From TMP-24 sp041397305 (GTDB lineage Bacteria > Pseudomonadota > Alphaproteobacteria > Rhodobacterales > Rhodobacteraceae), in the NCBI GenBank assembly GCA_041397305.1, contig JAWKWX010000013.1:1-64000 (forward strand): 64,000 bases of DNA. Reading direction: 5' to 3'. Of the stretch, positions 8,522 to 17,337 are shown piece by piece. Both the position numbers and the translations under genes were made by a program. A model generated the notes under the pieces. It made no database searches, had not been told where the DNA came from, and worked only from the letters and a program-made list of their open reading frames with translations. Every line of letters starts with the position of its first letter. Position 1 is the first letter of the stretch.

Positions 8522-9745
8522 ATGAAGTCCGTCAGCGCCGTTGCCCGCTTTTTCCGCCATGATGCCGCCCCCGGGGTTCTTCTGATGCTGGCGGCGGCTT
8601 GCGCGCTTTTCACCGCGAATTCGGCGATGAGTGCGGGCTATTACGCCGCGCTGGAAAAGACATTCGCGATCCTTCTTGACGGCGAGGGCCTGTCGAAGCC
8701 GCTGATCCTGTGGATCAATGACGGGCTGATGGCGGTCTTCTTCTTCCTGATCGGACTGGAACTGAAGCGCGAGATGCTGGAGGGAAAGCTCAAGAACCCG
8801 CGCGACGTGATGCTGCCGGGGGCGGCGGCGCTTGGCGGGATGATCGTTCCTGCCCTTGTTTTCCTGGTCTTCAACTGGTCCGACCCGGTCACGCGCGGCG
8901 GCTGGGCGATCCCGGCGGCGACCGACATCGCCTTCGCGGTGGGCATTCTGGCCCTGGTCGGCAAGCGCGCGCCATCCAGCCTGAAGATCTTCCTCCTGAC
9001 GCTCGCGATCCTCGACGACCTCGGCGCGATCCTGATCATCGCGCTTTTCTATACGAGCGACCTGCATCTGAATTACCTGGTCCTCGCGCTTCTGCCGCTT
9101 GGTGGGTTGCTGGCGCTGAACCTTATCGGCGCGCACCGGATCGCCCCCATGATCCTGCTCGGCACGATCCTGTGGGTGCTGGTGCTGAAATCCGGGGTCC
9201 ATGCGACCCTTGCAGGTGTTGTCACCGCCTTCTTCATCCCGTTGAAGGACCGTTTCGCCAAATCGCCGCTTCACGCGCTGGAACATGCGCTGACGCCATA
9301 CGTGAATTTCCTGATCGTGCCGGTCTTCGCCTTCGCGAATGCGGGCGTGTTGCTGAAAGGGCTGACGATCGGCGATCTTTTCGCGCCCCTGCCCCTTGGC
9401 ATCGCAGCGGGCCTGATCATCGGCAAGCAGCTTGGCGTCTGGGGCACGGTCTGGCTGATGGTGCGGATGGGTCTTGCCCGGCTGCCGCACGGCGCAAGCT
9501 GGATGCATATGTACGGGCTCGCCTGCCTTGCGGGCATCGGCTTCACCATGTCGCTGTTCATCGGCGGGCTCAGCTTCACCGACATCGGCCATATGAACGC
9601 GGTCAGGATCGGCGTTCTGACCGCATCGGCGATTTCGGCAGTGCTCGGCTATGCGGTTCTGGTCATGGCCCGTCCTGTCGAGGCTGACGTGGCCGCTACG
9701 CCCGCAGAGGCACCGGCCGGGGCACCCCGACCGGTCGAGGCCTGA
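8522..9745 (+). CDS. nhaA: Na+/H+ antiporter NhaA
   Basis: The 407-residue inner-membrane protein shows the NhaA signature throughout: TDIAFAVGILALVGKR, then LTLAILDDLGAILIIALFY containing the paired aspartates that carry Na+ and H+, and GIGFTMSLFIGGLSF near the end. About twelve membrane segments are visible. It exchanges internal Na+ for external H+, supporting pH and salt tolerance. A strong AAAGGAG ribosome site precedes the ATG. Its stop is only three bases from the stop of the convergent mutase gene, so no terminator separates them. The C-terminal tail is Pro/Ala-rich and probably disordered. Confidence 0.96.
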   Translation: MKSVSAVARFFRHDAAPGVLLMLAAACALFTANSAMSAGYYAALEKTFAILLDGEGLSKPLILWINDGLMAVFFFLIGLELKREMLEGKLKNPRDVMLPGAAALGGMIVPALVFLVFNWSDPVTRGGWAIPAATDIAFAVGILALVGKRAPSSLKIFLLTLAILDDLGAILIIALFYTSDLHLNYLVLALLPLGGLLALNLIGAHRIAPMILLGTILWVLVLKSGVHATLAGVVTAFFIPLKDRFAKSPLHALEHALTPYVNFLIVPVFAFANAGVLLKGLTIGDLFAPLPLGIAAGLIIGKQLGVWGTVWLMVRMGLARLPHGASWMHMYGLACLAGIGFTMSLFIGGLSFTDIGHMNAVRIGVLTASAISAVLGYAVLVMARPVEADVAATPAEAPAGAPRPVEA

Positions 9746-9748
9746 ACC

Positions 9749-11881
9749 TCAGGCGCTGCGCGCGGCGCGGATCAGCGACAGGATGTCCTTTGCGGCGGCC
9801 GGGATATTGGTGCCCGGCCCGAAGATCGCCTTCACGCCCGCCTTCTTCAGGTAATCATAATCCTGCTGCGGGATCACCCCGCCGCAGATGACGATGATAT
9901 CGCCCGCACCCCTGGCCTTCAGCGTCTCGATCAGTTGCGGCGCCAGCGTCTTGTGACCCGCCGCCTGGGACGAGACGCCCACGACATGCACGTCATTGTC
10001 GATCGCGTCCTGCGCGGCCTCGTCAGGGGTCTGGAAGAGCGGCCCCACATCGACGTCGAAGCCGATATCGGCGAAGGCGGTGGCGATCACCTTGGCGCCA
10101 CGATCGTGACCATCCTGGCCCATCTTCACCACCAGCATGCGCGGGCGGCGGCCCTCTTCCTCGGCGAAGGCCTCCACATCCTTCTGGATCGCGGCGAAAC
10201 CCTCGTCGCCCTCGTAGGCCGAGCCATAGACGCCTGCGAGCGTCTTCACTTCCGCCCGATGACGGCCGAACACCTTTTCCATCGCCATGCTTATCTCTCC
10301 CACGCTCGCCCGCGCCCGCGCCGCCGCGACCGCCGCTTCCAGAAGATTGCCACCCTCGCGCGCCCGCCGTTCCAGTTCCCCAAGCGCCGCCGCGCAGGCC
10401 ACCGCGTCGCGCGTCGCGCGGATCTTCGTCAGCCGCGCCACCTGCGCCTCGCGCACCGCCATATTGTCGACATCGAGGATCTCGACCTGATCCTCGCGCG
10501 TGGGCTTGTACTTGTTCACGCCCACCACGACCTCTTCACCCCGGTCGATCATCGCCTGACGCTTCGCCGCCGATTCCTCGATGCGGAGCTTCGGCATGCC
10601 CGAGGCGACCGCCTTGGTCATGCCGCCCATCGCCTCGACCTCCTCTATCAGCGCCCAGGCCTTGTCGGCCAGTTCCGCCGTCAGGCTCTCGACATAATAG
10701 GAGCCCGCCAGCGGATCGACGACGCGGGTCACGCCGGTTTCTTCCTGCAGGATCAGCTGGGTATTGCGCGCAATTCGCGCGGAGAATTCGGTGGGCAGCG
10801 CCATCGCCTCGTCGAGCGCATTGGTATGCAGCGATTGCGTACCGCCCAGCACCGCGCTCATCGCCTCATAGGCGGTGCGGATGACGTTGTTGTACGGGTC
10901 CTTCTCCTGCAAGCTGACGCCCGAGGTCTGGCAATGGGTCCGCAGCATCAGGCTTGAGGGCTTCTTCGCGCCGAATTCCGTCATGATCCGGTGCCAGAGC
11001 AGCCGCGCGGCCCGCAGTTTTGCCGCCTCCATGAAAAAATTCATGCCGATGGCAAAGAAGAACGACAGCCGCCCGGCGAAATCGTCCACATCCATGCCGC
11101 GCGCGATGGCCGTTCTTACATATTCCCGGCCGTCGGCGAGCGTATAGCCCAGCTCCTGAACGAGGGTCGCGCCGGCCTCCTGCATGTGATAGCCCGAGAT
11201 CGAGATCGAATTGAACTTCGGCATTTCTTTCGCCGTATATTCAATGATGTCGGCGACGATCCTCATCGAAGGTTCGGGCGGATAGACATAGGTGTTCCGC
11301 ACCATGAATTCCTTCAGGATGTCGTTCTGGATCGTGCCGGACAGAAGCGACCGGTCCACGCCCTGCTCTTCTCCGGCCACGATGAAGGAGGCGAGCACCG
11401 GGATGACCGCGCCGTTCATCGTCATCGAGACCGAGACCTTGTCGAGCGGGATGCCGTCGAAGAGGATCTTCATGTCCTCGACGCTGTCGATTGCCACGCC
11501 CGCCTTGCCGACATCACCGACCACGCGCGGATGGTCGCTGTCGTAGCCCCGGTGGGTGGCAAGGTCGAAGGCGACCGACACGCCTTGCTGACCGGCGGCG
11601 AGGTTCTTGCGGTAGAAGGCGTTGCTTTCCTCGGCGGTCGAGAAGCCCGCATATTGCCGGATCGTCCAGGGGCGGCCCGCATACATCGTCGCGCGCACGC
11701 CGCGGGTGAAGGGCGCAAGGCCCGGAAGCGAGTCGATATGCGCCAGCCGCTCGCTGTCCGCGCCGGTATAAAGCGGCTTGACCGCGATCCCTTCGAGCGT
11801 TTCCCAGGTCAGATCCTCGGGCCCCCGGCCCTTCAGTTCCTTGGCCACGAGGCCGCGCCATTCATCCATCCGGTCCGCCAT
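9749..11881 (-). CDS. scpA: Methylmalonyl-CoA mutase
   Basis: This single-chain mutase of about 710 residues has the substrate-binding TIM barrel first (RPWTIRQYAGFSTAEESNAFY, then FDLATHRGYDSDHPRV) and a C-terminal B12-binding domain from about residue 580 with DGHDRG (the DxHxxG cobalt-ligating loop), SSQAAGHK and a GG(V)IP segment. It converts methylmalonyl-CoA to succinyl-CoA using adenosylcobalamin, the last step of propionyl-CoA assimilation begun by pccA/pccB upstream on the same strand. The ATG at 11881 is six bases from a GAGAGG ribosome site; an ATG two codons earlier is too close to it. No TTTGCAAA-type operator precedes it, so it may depend on upstream transcription. Confidence 0.96.
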   Translation of the reverse strand: MADRMDEWRGLVAKELKGRGPEDLTWETLEGIAVKPLYTGADSERLAHIDSLPGLAPFTRGVRATMYAGRPWTIRQYAGFSTAEESNAFYRKNLAAGQQGVSVAFDLATHRGYDSDHPRVVGDVGKAGVAIDSVEDMKILFDGIPLDKVSVSMTMNGAVIPVLASFIVAGEEQGVDRSLLSGTIQNDILKEFMVRNTYVYPPEPSMRIVADIIEYTAKEMPKFNSISISGYHMQEAGATLVQELGYTLADGREYVRTAIARGMDVDDFAGRLSFFFAIGMNFFMEAAKLRAARLLWHRIMTEFGAKKPSSLMLRTHCQTSGVSLQEKDPYNNVIRTAYEAMSAVLGGTQSLHTNALDEAMALPTEFSARIARNTQLILQEETGVTRVVDPLAGSYYVESLTAELADKAWALIEEVEAMGGMTKAVASGMPKLRIEESAAKRQAMIDRGEEVVVGVNKYKPTREDQVEILDVDNMAVREAQVARLTKIRATRDAVACAAALGELERRAREGGNLLEAAVAAARARASVGEISMAMEKVFGRHRAEVKTLAGVYGSAYEGDEGFAAIQKDVEAFAEEEGRRPRMLVVKMGQDGHDRGAKVIATAFADIGFDVDVGPLFQTPDEAAQDAIDNDVHVVGVSSQAAGHKTLAPQLIETLKARGAGDIIVICGGVIPQQDYDYLKKAGVKAIFGPGTNIPAAAKDILSLIRAARSA

Positions 11882-11935
11882 TCTCATCCTCTCTCGTCAT
11901 CCGTGGGTCGGCCCTTCGGGGCCATCCGCGAAACC

Positions 11936-13465
11936 TCAGTTCAATTCGGTCAGGACCGCGCCTTCCGGCAGGGTTGCCGCAAGCTCGCGCAGCGCCTGCC
12001 TGAGTGTGGGCTCGAATGTCGGGTCGGTCGCGTAGATCGTCACATGGGATCCGCCCTGAAGTCCGCGTTCCGGGCTTTTCGTCAGTCTTGCGACCGGGCG
12101 CCAGTCCGCACCGATCCCGTTGGCGATCCATTCGTCGTAGACCATCGCATAGCGCACGTGATGCGCCTTCACGAGCGCGGCCGCCCATCCTGCAGGCGCG
12201 GGCGCCCCACCCTTACCCGGCAGGCGCGCCAGCCGGGCCTCGCGCGAGGCGAGCCCCCAGAGGTCGAATACCGTGACGTCGTGTTTCCAGGAAACCTTGC
12301 CGATATCGTTCACGGCCACCGGTTCCCCCGGCAAAAGGTCGGTCAACCGCGCCATCTGCTCCTGCTCGAGATGAACCGAACGCGGGTTCCAGGTGTAGAA
12401 GACGACGCTGTACCAGATGTAACCGAGCGCCCAGAGCAGCATCGCGACCCGGATCAGCTGATTGTGGCGACCGGCAAGATGCGGCAGCGCAATCACCAGC
12501 ACCGCGCCGATCATCACCATCGCGTAATGTTCGTAGCGGTTGAACCAGAAGACCGTCCCGGCCAGCAGTTGCGCAAGCACCGCCACGGCCCCTATGCCAA
12601 GTAGCAGGCGAAGATCCCGGTTCGACCACACGGCAGGGGTCACTAGCGTCAGGAAGAGCAGGGCAACAGCCGAAAAGAAGATCCCCGCGCCGGGCCCCCC
12701 GGTCATCGTAAAGATATTGGACAACGGGTTGAGTGCGCGCGTCTCGTCACCCATCTTGGCCAGGACCGAGCTCGGCAGCGGGTCGAGCCCCTGCCCCATC
12801 AGATAAAGGCCGAAGACGACCGGACCCGCCAGAACAGCGACACCAAGCGCCACACCGGACGCCATCCGGCCCCGCCATACCAGCGTTGCCGCGGCAAGAA
12901 GCGACAGCGCCAGCCCCTCGTAGCGCAGCAGCGGTGCGATGATCGCCGACAGGACCAACGCAGGCCCGAAGTTGCCGGTCGTCAGAAAGCGCCAGAGTGC
13001 CCCCACGAGCACCACGACCGCGAGCGCATGAAGCGTATGTTCCATCCCGAGCGCCGCCACCGCCGGCATCGCCAGCGCGAAGGGGCCGAGCAGGGCGAGG
13101 AAAAGCGCCTGGCCGGAGGCAAGGCCGGCATCCCGAACGATCCGCCCCCAAACGAGGGCGAGGAGCCCGAGCCCGAGCAGGTTCCACAGCAGCGGCAGGA
13201 AGCGCTGAACCTCGCTTCCCGCGAACGGGACGAGCAGAACCGGATAGAGGATCGAGGAAGCGGCAGAGGCGGGCTCGCCCGGGTTGATGCCGTAGGTGCC
13301 GTGCGCGATCCCCTCGGCCATCGCGAGATGGATATAAGGGTCGTCGAGTGGATATTCGAAAAGCCCGGCATGCAGCCAGGCGAGCGCCTGCCACATCAAG
13401 AAGCCGACTGCCGCCGAGAAGCAGGCCACCAGAGGCAAAGCCTGGGAAGGGCGCCCGCTGATCAT
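11936..13465 (-). CDS. Multi-pass membrane protein, GT-C glycosyltransferase-like
   Basis: The product of about 509 residues has roughly ten hydrophobic segments and a soluble C-terminal domain (from about residue 350). Right after the first membrane segment is YPLDDPYIHLAMAEGI, an acidic pair in the first external loop as in GT-C transferases that use polyprenyl-phosphate sugars. The start at 13465 is six bases after GGAGGT; the frame's earlier ATG at 13504 lacks a ribosome site. It lies between pccA and the mutase gene but has no metabolic connection to them, so it looks like a passenger in that cluster. The acceptor is unknown. Confidence 0.65.
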   Translation of the reverse strand: MISGRPSQALPLVACFSAAVGFLMWQALAWLHAGLFEYPLDDPYIHLAMAEGIAHGTYGINPGEPASAASSILYPVLLVPFAGSEVQRFLPLLWNLLGLGLLALVWGRIVRDAGLASGQALFLALLGPFALAMPAVAALGMEHTLHALAVVVLVGALWRFLTTGNFGPALVLSAIIAPLLRYEGLALSLLAAATLVWRGRMASGVALGVAVLAGPVVFGLYLMGQGLDPLPSSVLAKMGDETRALNPLSNIFTMTGGPGAGIFFSAVALLFLTLVTPAVWSNRDLRLLLGIGAVAVLAQLLAGTVFWFNRYEHYAMVMIGAVLVIALPHLAGRHNQLIRVAMLLWALGYIWYSVVFYTWNPRSVHLEQEQMARLTDLLPGEPVAVNDIGKVSWKHDVTVFDLWGLASREARLARLPGKGGAPAPAGWAAALVKAHHVRYAMVYDEWIANGIGADWRPVARLTKSPERGLQGGSHVTIYATDPTFEPTLRQALRELAATLPEGAVLTELN

Positions 13466-13517
13466 CGCCCACCTCCGGTGCGCGGACCCGGGTCGGCCAC
13501 ACATCTCCCGGTTCGGG

Positions 13518-13841
13518 CTATTCCTGGAAGTCCTCTTTCACCGGGATGCGCCCGAAAGCGAACTTCGCGCCGGTATAGGGCCCGCGGTAGAGGCGCGGCT
13601 GACCGAAGCGCACCGTAGCCTGGCGGGTACCCATCCCGACCCTGCAACGCTTGGCCTCGATGCTGGCCGCGATGCAGGCCGCCCCGGGCGCATCGGTCGT
13701 CAGCACCCCCACCGGTCGGCCGATCAACTGCAGCTCCTCCGCCTGGGCGGCCGAGGCGAAGAAGCTGTTCATATCGAAGAGAAGCCTGCTGACATGCAGC
13801 ATCATGGCGGAGGCAGGGTCGAACGATTCCGGGAGTCGCAC
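13518..13841 (-). pseudogene. Internally deleted Y-family DNA polymerase remnant
   Basis: The 107-residue frame joins two recognisable ends of a DinB/UmuC-type polymerase of about 400 residues. Residues 20-72 (LLFDMNSFFASAAQAE, IGRPVGVL, CIAASIEAKR) match the N-terminal catalytic motif, with the metal-binding Asp in FDMNSFFAS. The last 35 residues (ATVRFG, GAKFAFGRIP, EDF) match the extreme C-terminus of such proteins. Everything between, including the second catalytic SIDE-type motif, the fingers and the DNA-binding little finger, is missing, although the frame stays open. It is very probably non-functional as a polymerase. Confidence 0.65.
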
Positions 13842-13903
13842 CAGAACAAAGTGCGAATGTCATATCACCCGCAGTCATCGTCCCGGCCCCCGCCCGCCGC
13901 ATC

Positions 13904-15907
13904 TCATTCGAACTCCATGATCACGTCATCGACCTTGAGGCTCGCGCCCGGGGCGGCGTTGACCTTCTTCACCACGCCCTTGCGCTCGGCCTTGAGGATG
14001 TTTTCCATCTTCATGGCCTCGACCGTGGCCAGCGCCTGACCTTCCTGCACCTCCTGACCTTCCTCGACGCTGATCTTCACGATCAGGCCGGGCATCGGGC
14101 AAAGGAGGTATTTCGACGTGTCGGGGGGCAGTTTTTCCGGCATGAGCCTGGCCAGTTCCGCCTGGCGCGGGGTGCGGACATGGACCTTCAGGTCGGCGCC
14201 CCGGGTGCGAATGCGGAAGCCGCCGGGGATCTTGCCGACCTTGAGGACGATTTCGGACCCATCGACCTGAAGACGGGCAAGCGGCTGGCCCGGCAGCCAG
14301 TCCGACGTCACCCGCAAAGTGGAGCCGTCAGCCTTGAAGGTGACGGTCGAGCCCAGCCTGTCGGCGGCGATCTTCACCGGGAACTCCTGTCCCTGAAGTG
14401 TCACGACCCAATCGTCGCCGACATGGCGTTCGTGGTTGCCAAGCGTGCCGGTGATCCGGGTGCGGCGAATCTCGGCCACCCGGTTCATGGCGGCGGTGGC
14501 CGCCGCGGTCCGTTTCAGCGCGTCGTCGCCAAGCTGCACGCCGGAAAAGCCGTCCGGATATTCCTCGGCGATGAAAGCGGTGGTGATGTCGCCCTTCACG
14601 AAGCGCGGATGATCCATGACCGCCTGGCAGAAAGGCAGGTTGTGCCCGATCCCCTCCACCTCGAACGCGTCAAGCGCCGTGCGCATACCCTCGATCGCCG
14701 CCGGACGGTCCGGACCCCAGGTGCAGAGCTTCGCGATCATCGGGTCATAATACATGCTGATCTCGCCGCCCTCGTAGACGCCGGTATCGTTCCTGACGAC
14801 GCCGGTGGCGGTCGCTGCCTCCTCCGGCGGCCTGTAGCGGGTCAGGCGTCCGATCGAGGGCAGGAAATTGCGATAGGGGTCTTCGGCGTAAAGGCGGCTT
14901 TCCATCGCCCAGCCGTTGATCCTGAGGTCGGCTTGCGCAAAGGGCAGTTTCTCGCCGGCCGCGACCCGGATCATCTGTTCCACAAGATCGACGCCGGTGA
15001 TCAGTTCGGTCACCGGATGCTCGACCTGCAGGCGGGTGTTCATTTCCAGAAAGTAGAAATTGCGGTTGCCGTCGACGATGAATTCGACGGTGCCCGCGCT
15101 GGTATAGCCCACGGCCTTCGCCAGGGCACAGGACTGTTCGCCCATCGCCTTGCGCGTCGCCGCGTCAAGGAAGGGCGACGGCGCCTCCTCGATCACCTTC
15201 TGGTTCCGGCGCTGGATCGAACATTCGCGTTCGTGCAGGTAGACGCAATTGCCGTGCTTGTCGGCCAGCACCTGGATCTCGATATGGCGCGGCTGGGTCA
15301 CGAACTTCTCGATGAAGATCCGGTCGTCGCCGAAGGATGCCGCCGCCTCGTTCTTCGAGGACTGGAAGCCCTCGGCCGCCTCCTGATCGTTCCAGGCGAT
15401 CCGCATGCCCTTGCCGCCGCCACCCGCAGAGGCCTTGATCATCACCGGATAGCCGACCTCCCGGCTGATCTTCACCGCTTCGTCGGCATCGGCAATGAGA
15501 CCCATGTAACCCGGAACGGTCGAGACGCCCGCCTCCCTGGCCAGCTTCTTCGAGGTGATCTTGTCGCCCATCGCCTCGATCGCGGGGCTGGGCGGGCCGA
15601 TGAAGACCACGCCTTCCTTCTCGAGCGCGGCGGCGAAGTCCATCCGCTCGGACAGGAAGCCATAGCCCGGATGCACGGCTTCGGCGCCGGTCTGGCGGAT
15701 CGCCGCCATGATCTTGTCGATGACGATATAGGACTGGGCGGCGGGCGGCGGACCGATATGGACCGCCTCATCCGCCATCTGCACATGCAGCGCATTGCGG
15801 TCGGCGTCGGAATAGACCGCTACCGTCTTGATCCCCATCTTCCGCGCCGACTTGATGACGCGACAGGCAATCTCACCCCGGTTGGCGATCAGGATCTTCT
15901 TGAACAT
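13904..15907 (-). CDS. pccA: Propionyl-CoA carboxylase, biotin-carrying alpha subunit
   Basis: The 667-residue protein has the biotin carboxylase domain first (FKKILIANRGEIACRV; ATP-grasp glycine loop SAGGGGKGMRI; EMNTRLQVEHPVTE), then the PccA-type linker, and a C-terminal biotinyl domain with EAMKMEN, whose lysine near residue 633 carries biotin. With PccB it carboxylates propionyl-CoA to methylmalonyl-CoA using ATP and bicarbonate. The length fits alphaproteobacterial PccA. In this genome it is separated from pccB by four small genes and a terminator-like hairpin, so it may have its own promoter in 15908-16012 or further upstream. Confidence 0.96.
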   Translation of the reverse strand: MFKKILIANRGEIACRVIKSARKMGIKTVAVYSDADRNALHVQMADEAVHIGPPPAAQSYIVIDKIMAAIRQTGAEAVHPGYGFLSERMDFAAALEKEGVVFIGPPSPAIEAMGDKITSKKLAREAGVSTVPGYMGLIADADEAVKISREVGYPVMIKASAGGGGKGMRIAWNDQEAAEGFQSSKNEAAASFGDDRIFIEKFVTQPRHIEIQVLADKHGNCVYLHERECSIQRRNQKVIEEAPSPFLDAATRKAMGEQSCALAKAVGYTSAGTVEFIVDGNRNFYFLEMNTRLQVEHPVTELITGVDLVEQMIRVAAGEKLPFAQADLRINGWAMESRLYAEDPYRNFLPSIGRLTRYRPPEEAATATGVVRNDTGVYEGGEISMYYDPMIAKLCTWGPDRPAAIEGMRTALDAFEVEGIGHNLPFCQAVMDHPRFVKGDITTAFIAEEYPDGFSGVQLGDDALKRTAAATAAMNRVAEIRRTRITGTLGNHERHVGDDWVVTLQGQEFPVKIAADRLGSTVTFKADGSTLRVTSDWLPGQPLARLQVDGSEIVLKVGKIPGGFRIRTRGADLKVHVRTPRQAELARLMPEKLPPDTSKYLLCPMPGLIVKISVEEGQEVQEGQALATVEAMKMENILKAERKGVVKKVNAAPGASLKVDDVIMEFE

Positions 15908-15936
15908 CTCGGCCCTTCCCCTCAGCCCGCAAAACG

Positions 15937-15968
15937 GAAAAGGCCACCGGAGCAGATGCTCCGATGGC
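15937..15968 (-). terminator. Intrinsic terminator after the 71-aa lipoprotein gene
   Basis: Read on the minus strand, GGCC, a two-base mismatch and CGGAGCA pair across a two-base loop with TGCTCCG and GGCC, followed by TTTTCC at 15941-15936. It lies about 45 bases past the stop of the 71-residue lipoprotein gene and just before the pccA start, so it should reduce read-through into pccA. Confidence 0.7.
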
Positions 15969-16012
15969 CCGAAGTCAGTCTGGCGCGGCGCACAGGCGCC
16001 GCGATCAGGTGA

Positions 16013-16228
16013 TTATCGGCACAGGCCGGTCGCGCCGGCACCTGCGCCGAGCGCACCGCCCACGATGGCGCTTTCGGCGAGGTTGTTATCGGTGACCGCA
16101 CCGAGCGCCGCGCCACCGGCCGCGCCCATGAGCGCGCAGTTGGCATTGATGCCACCGCCCTGGCCCTGCACGCAGGCCGACAGGCCGACGACCGCGGCCA
16201 GACCGGCGATGAGAGTGAATTTCGACAT
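16013..16228 (-). CDS. Small glycine-zipper lipoprotein
   Basis: The 71-residue product begins MSKFTLIAGLAAVVGLSAC, a lipoprotein signal with the lipobox LSAC, and continues with a Gly/Ala-rich stretch (GAAGGAALGAV, GGALGAGAGA) of the glycine-zipper type found in outer-membrane-associated lipoproteins. It ends in a lone Cys (GLCR). GGAGG precedes the ATG by nine bases. It lies between pccB and pccA but its sequence gives no link to propionate metabolism; a terminator follows it. Function unknown. Confidence 0.7.
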   Translation of the reverse strand: MSKFTLIAGLAAVVGLSACVQGQGGGINANCALMGAAGGAALGAVTDNNLAESAIVGGALGAGAGATGLCR

Positions 16229-16553
16229 TTTGCTCTGCCTCCAGACAAGGTTGTTGTGGCGCAGAACGTACAGACTGCGGCAGGCCCGTGGAAGTGGAAA
16301 CCTCGCACGGAATTCACGTCGGCTGAGTTTTGCCGACGTCTTGGCAAACGAAGCGACCTGACCCGCAACGGATCAGGTCGCCCAGAAGGGGAAGGGTAAC
16401 GGTTTTGACAAACACAGATCCCGCGGGTGCAACGGAACGGGATCTGAGATTGACGATGCGGCACATCTGGCGATGACGCAAACCCAAACTGCGGCCCGGC
16501 CGCAACTTCGGCAGCATCCTGCCGGTAACCGTCAGGGTTGCGCGGAAACATGC
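16229..16553. other. 325-base intergenic region with three strong inverted repeats
   Basis: No credible gene is seen. Three hairpins occur: 16316-16323 with 16332-16339, 16353-16361 with 16373-16381 (extendable after one mismatch), and 16415-16423 with 16438-16446 (CAGATCCCG/CGGGATCTG). On the minus strand the last two are followed by T-rich runs (TTCGTTTG and TGTTTGTC), so they may terminate the upstream 117-residue gene. Overlapping the first is TTTGCC-N8-GGCAAA at 16329-16348, a possible regulator site for the lipoprotein gene. Some of this could also be a small RNA. Confidence 0.5.
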
Positions 16554-16907
16554 CTATTCCTCCGCCTCGAAGGCCTCAGGGAAAGCTGCGCGCGCCCGGT
16601 TCACATCGATTTGCAGAAGCGCCTCGTAACTTTCGGGGTCGAACGGGTCCTCGGCGGCGATGACCTCACGGCCGAACAGCCAGGACAGGCGGCCCGCGTC
16701 GAGATTGCCGCGCTCGAACGGCCGATCGCCGAATGCCTCCCAAAGCGCGGCCATGAAAGCGGCGTCGGCACGCTTGTCGGCAGGCGCGCGGTCACGGAAC
16801 CGTTCGCGCGCGACAAGCTTCGTCACCCCTTTGGGGTTGGCGCGGCGGATGATGAACTGGAAATCGGTGCCGGGCAGACGGCCGGGAAAACCGCGGTGCT
16901 TCAGCAT
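16554..16907 (-). CDS. Conserved hypothetical protein in the pcc cluster
   Basis: The 117-residue soluble protein (MLKHRGFPGRLPGTDFQFII) is rich in charged residues and contains a DAAFMAALWEAFGDRPFERG segment and an acidic C-terminus. No catalytic motif, signal or membrane segment is visible and no domain family is recognised. Proteins of this type sit between pccB and pccA in several Rhodobacteraceae as far as I recall, so a role with the carboxylase is possible but unproven. Ribosome site is weak. It is followed by hairpins that may stop transcription. Confidence 0.55.
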   Translation of the reverse strand: MLKHRGFPGRLPGTDFQFIIRRANPKGVTKLVARERFRDRAPADKRADAAFMAALWEAFGDRPFERGNLDAGRLSWLFGREVIAAEDPFDPESYEALLQIDVNRARAAFPEAFEAEE

Positions 16908-16942
16908 GGGCGGACCCTCCTTGCAGGGGTCTCGCGCCGACG

Positions 16943-16974
16943 GGCCGGGACCGGGCCATCGGCCCGGACCCGGC
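16943..16974 (-). terminator. GC-rich hairpin after the 42-aa lipoprotein gene
   Basis: On the minus strand a 13-bp stem with one mismatch (CCGGGTCCGGGCC against GGCCCGGTCCCGG, loop GAT) lies 17 bases past the stop of the 42-residue gene. There is no T-run after it, so it is more likely an mRNA-stabilising or attenuating hairpin than a full intrinsic terminator. Confidence 0.45.
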
Positions 16975-16991
16975 AGGAGACATTCAGAAAA

Positions 16992-17120
16992 TCAGTTGTA
17001 CTTGCCGGTGTAGACAGGCTCTTGCGAGACCGGCTGCTCGACGTAGGTGGTCTCTTCCTTCTTGGCGCAAGCAGCGGCCAGGGCGACGAGCATCGCCGCA
17101 AAGAGGACTTTCTTGGACAT
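16992..17120 (-). CDS. 42-residue lipoprotein
   Basis: A short frame encodes MSKKVLFAAMLVALAAAC followed by AKKEETTYVEQPVSQEPVYTGKYN, a clear lipoprotein signal with lipobox AAAC and a small mature peptide. AGGAGA lies six bases before the ATG, which supports translation. Mature peptides of this size, with a Lys/Glu start and Tyr-rich end, occur in Rhodobacteraceae as small envelope lipoproteins of unknown role. It lies in the same orientation between the 133-residue exported protein and the 117-residue hypothetical gene. Confidence 0.7.
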   Translation of the reverse strand: MSKKVLFAAMLVALAAACAKKEETTYVEQPVSQEPVYTGKYN

Positions 17121-17337
17121 GGTATTCTCCTGCTCTCAACGGCGGTTTCGCCCAGCCGGGCGCCCGCCAGTTTCAGTTTTTTGTTCGGTGTCAGAACGGT
17201 CCGACCCGAGCGCAGGATAGCAGAGGCAGGACTCCCCGCACAATGGCTCAATCCGAAGTTGCCGGGTTGTGGCTGAATTGCACCAAGGGCACGCCGCTCT
17301 CCTGCCGGATATCGGGGCTTTTGCTGGGCGGTGGTCA

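Noticed and set aside
8369..9592. N-terminal extension of the VOC frame to 610 codons
   Set aside because: The extension is the complement of nhaA and contains only His/Asp/Gln/Arg-rich shadow sequence.
11882..11935. PccR-type operator before the mutase gene
   Set aside because: No TTTGCAAA-like site is present in the 54-base gap upstream of the mutase.
13905..16012. 610-codon plus-strand frame opposite pccA
   Set aside because: Antisense shadow of pccA with no recognised domain.
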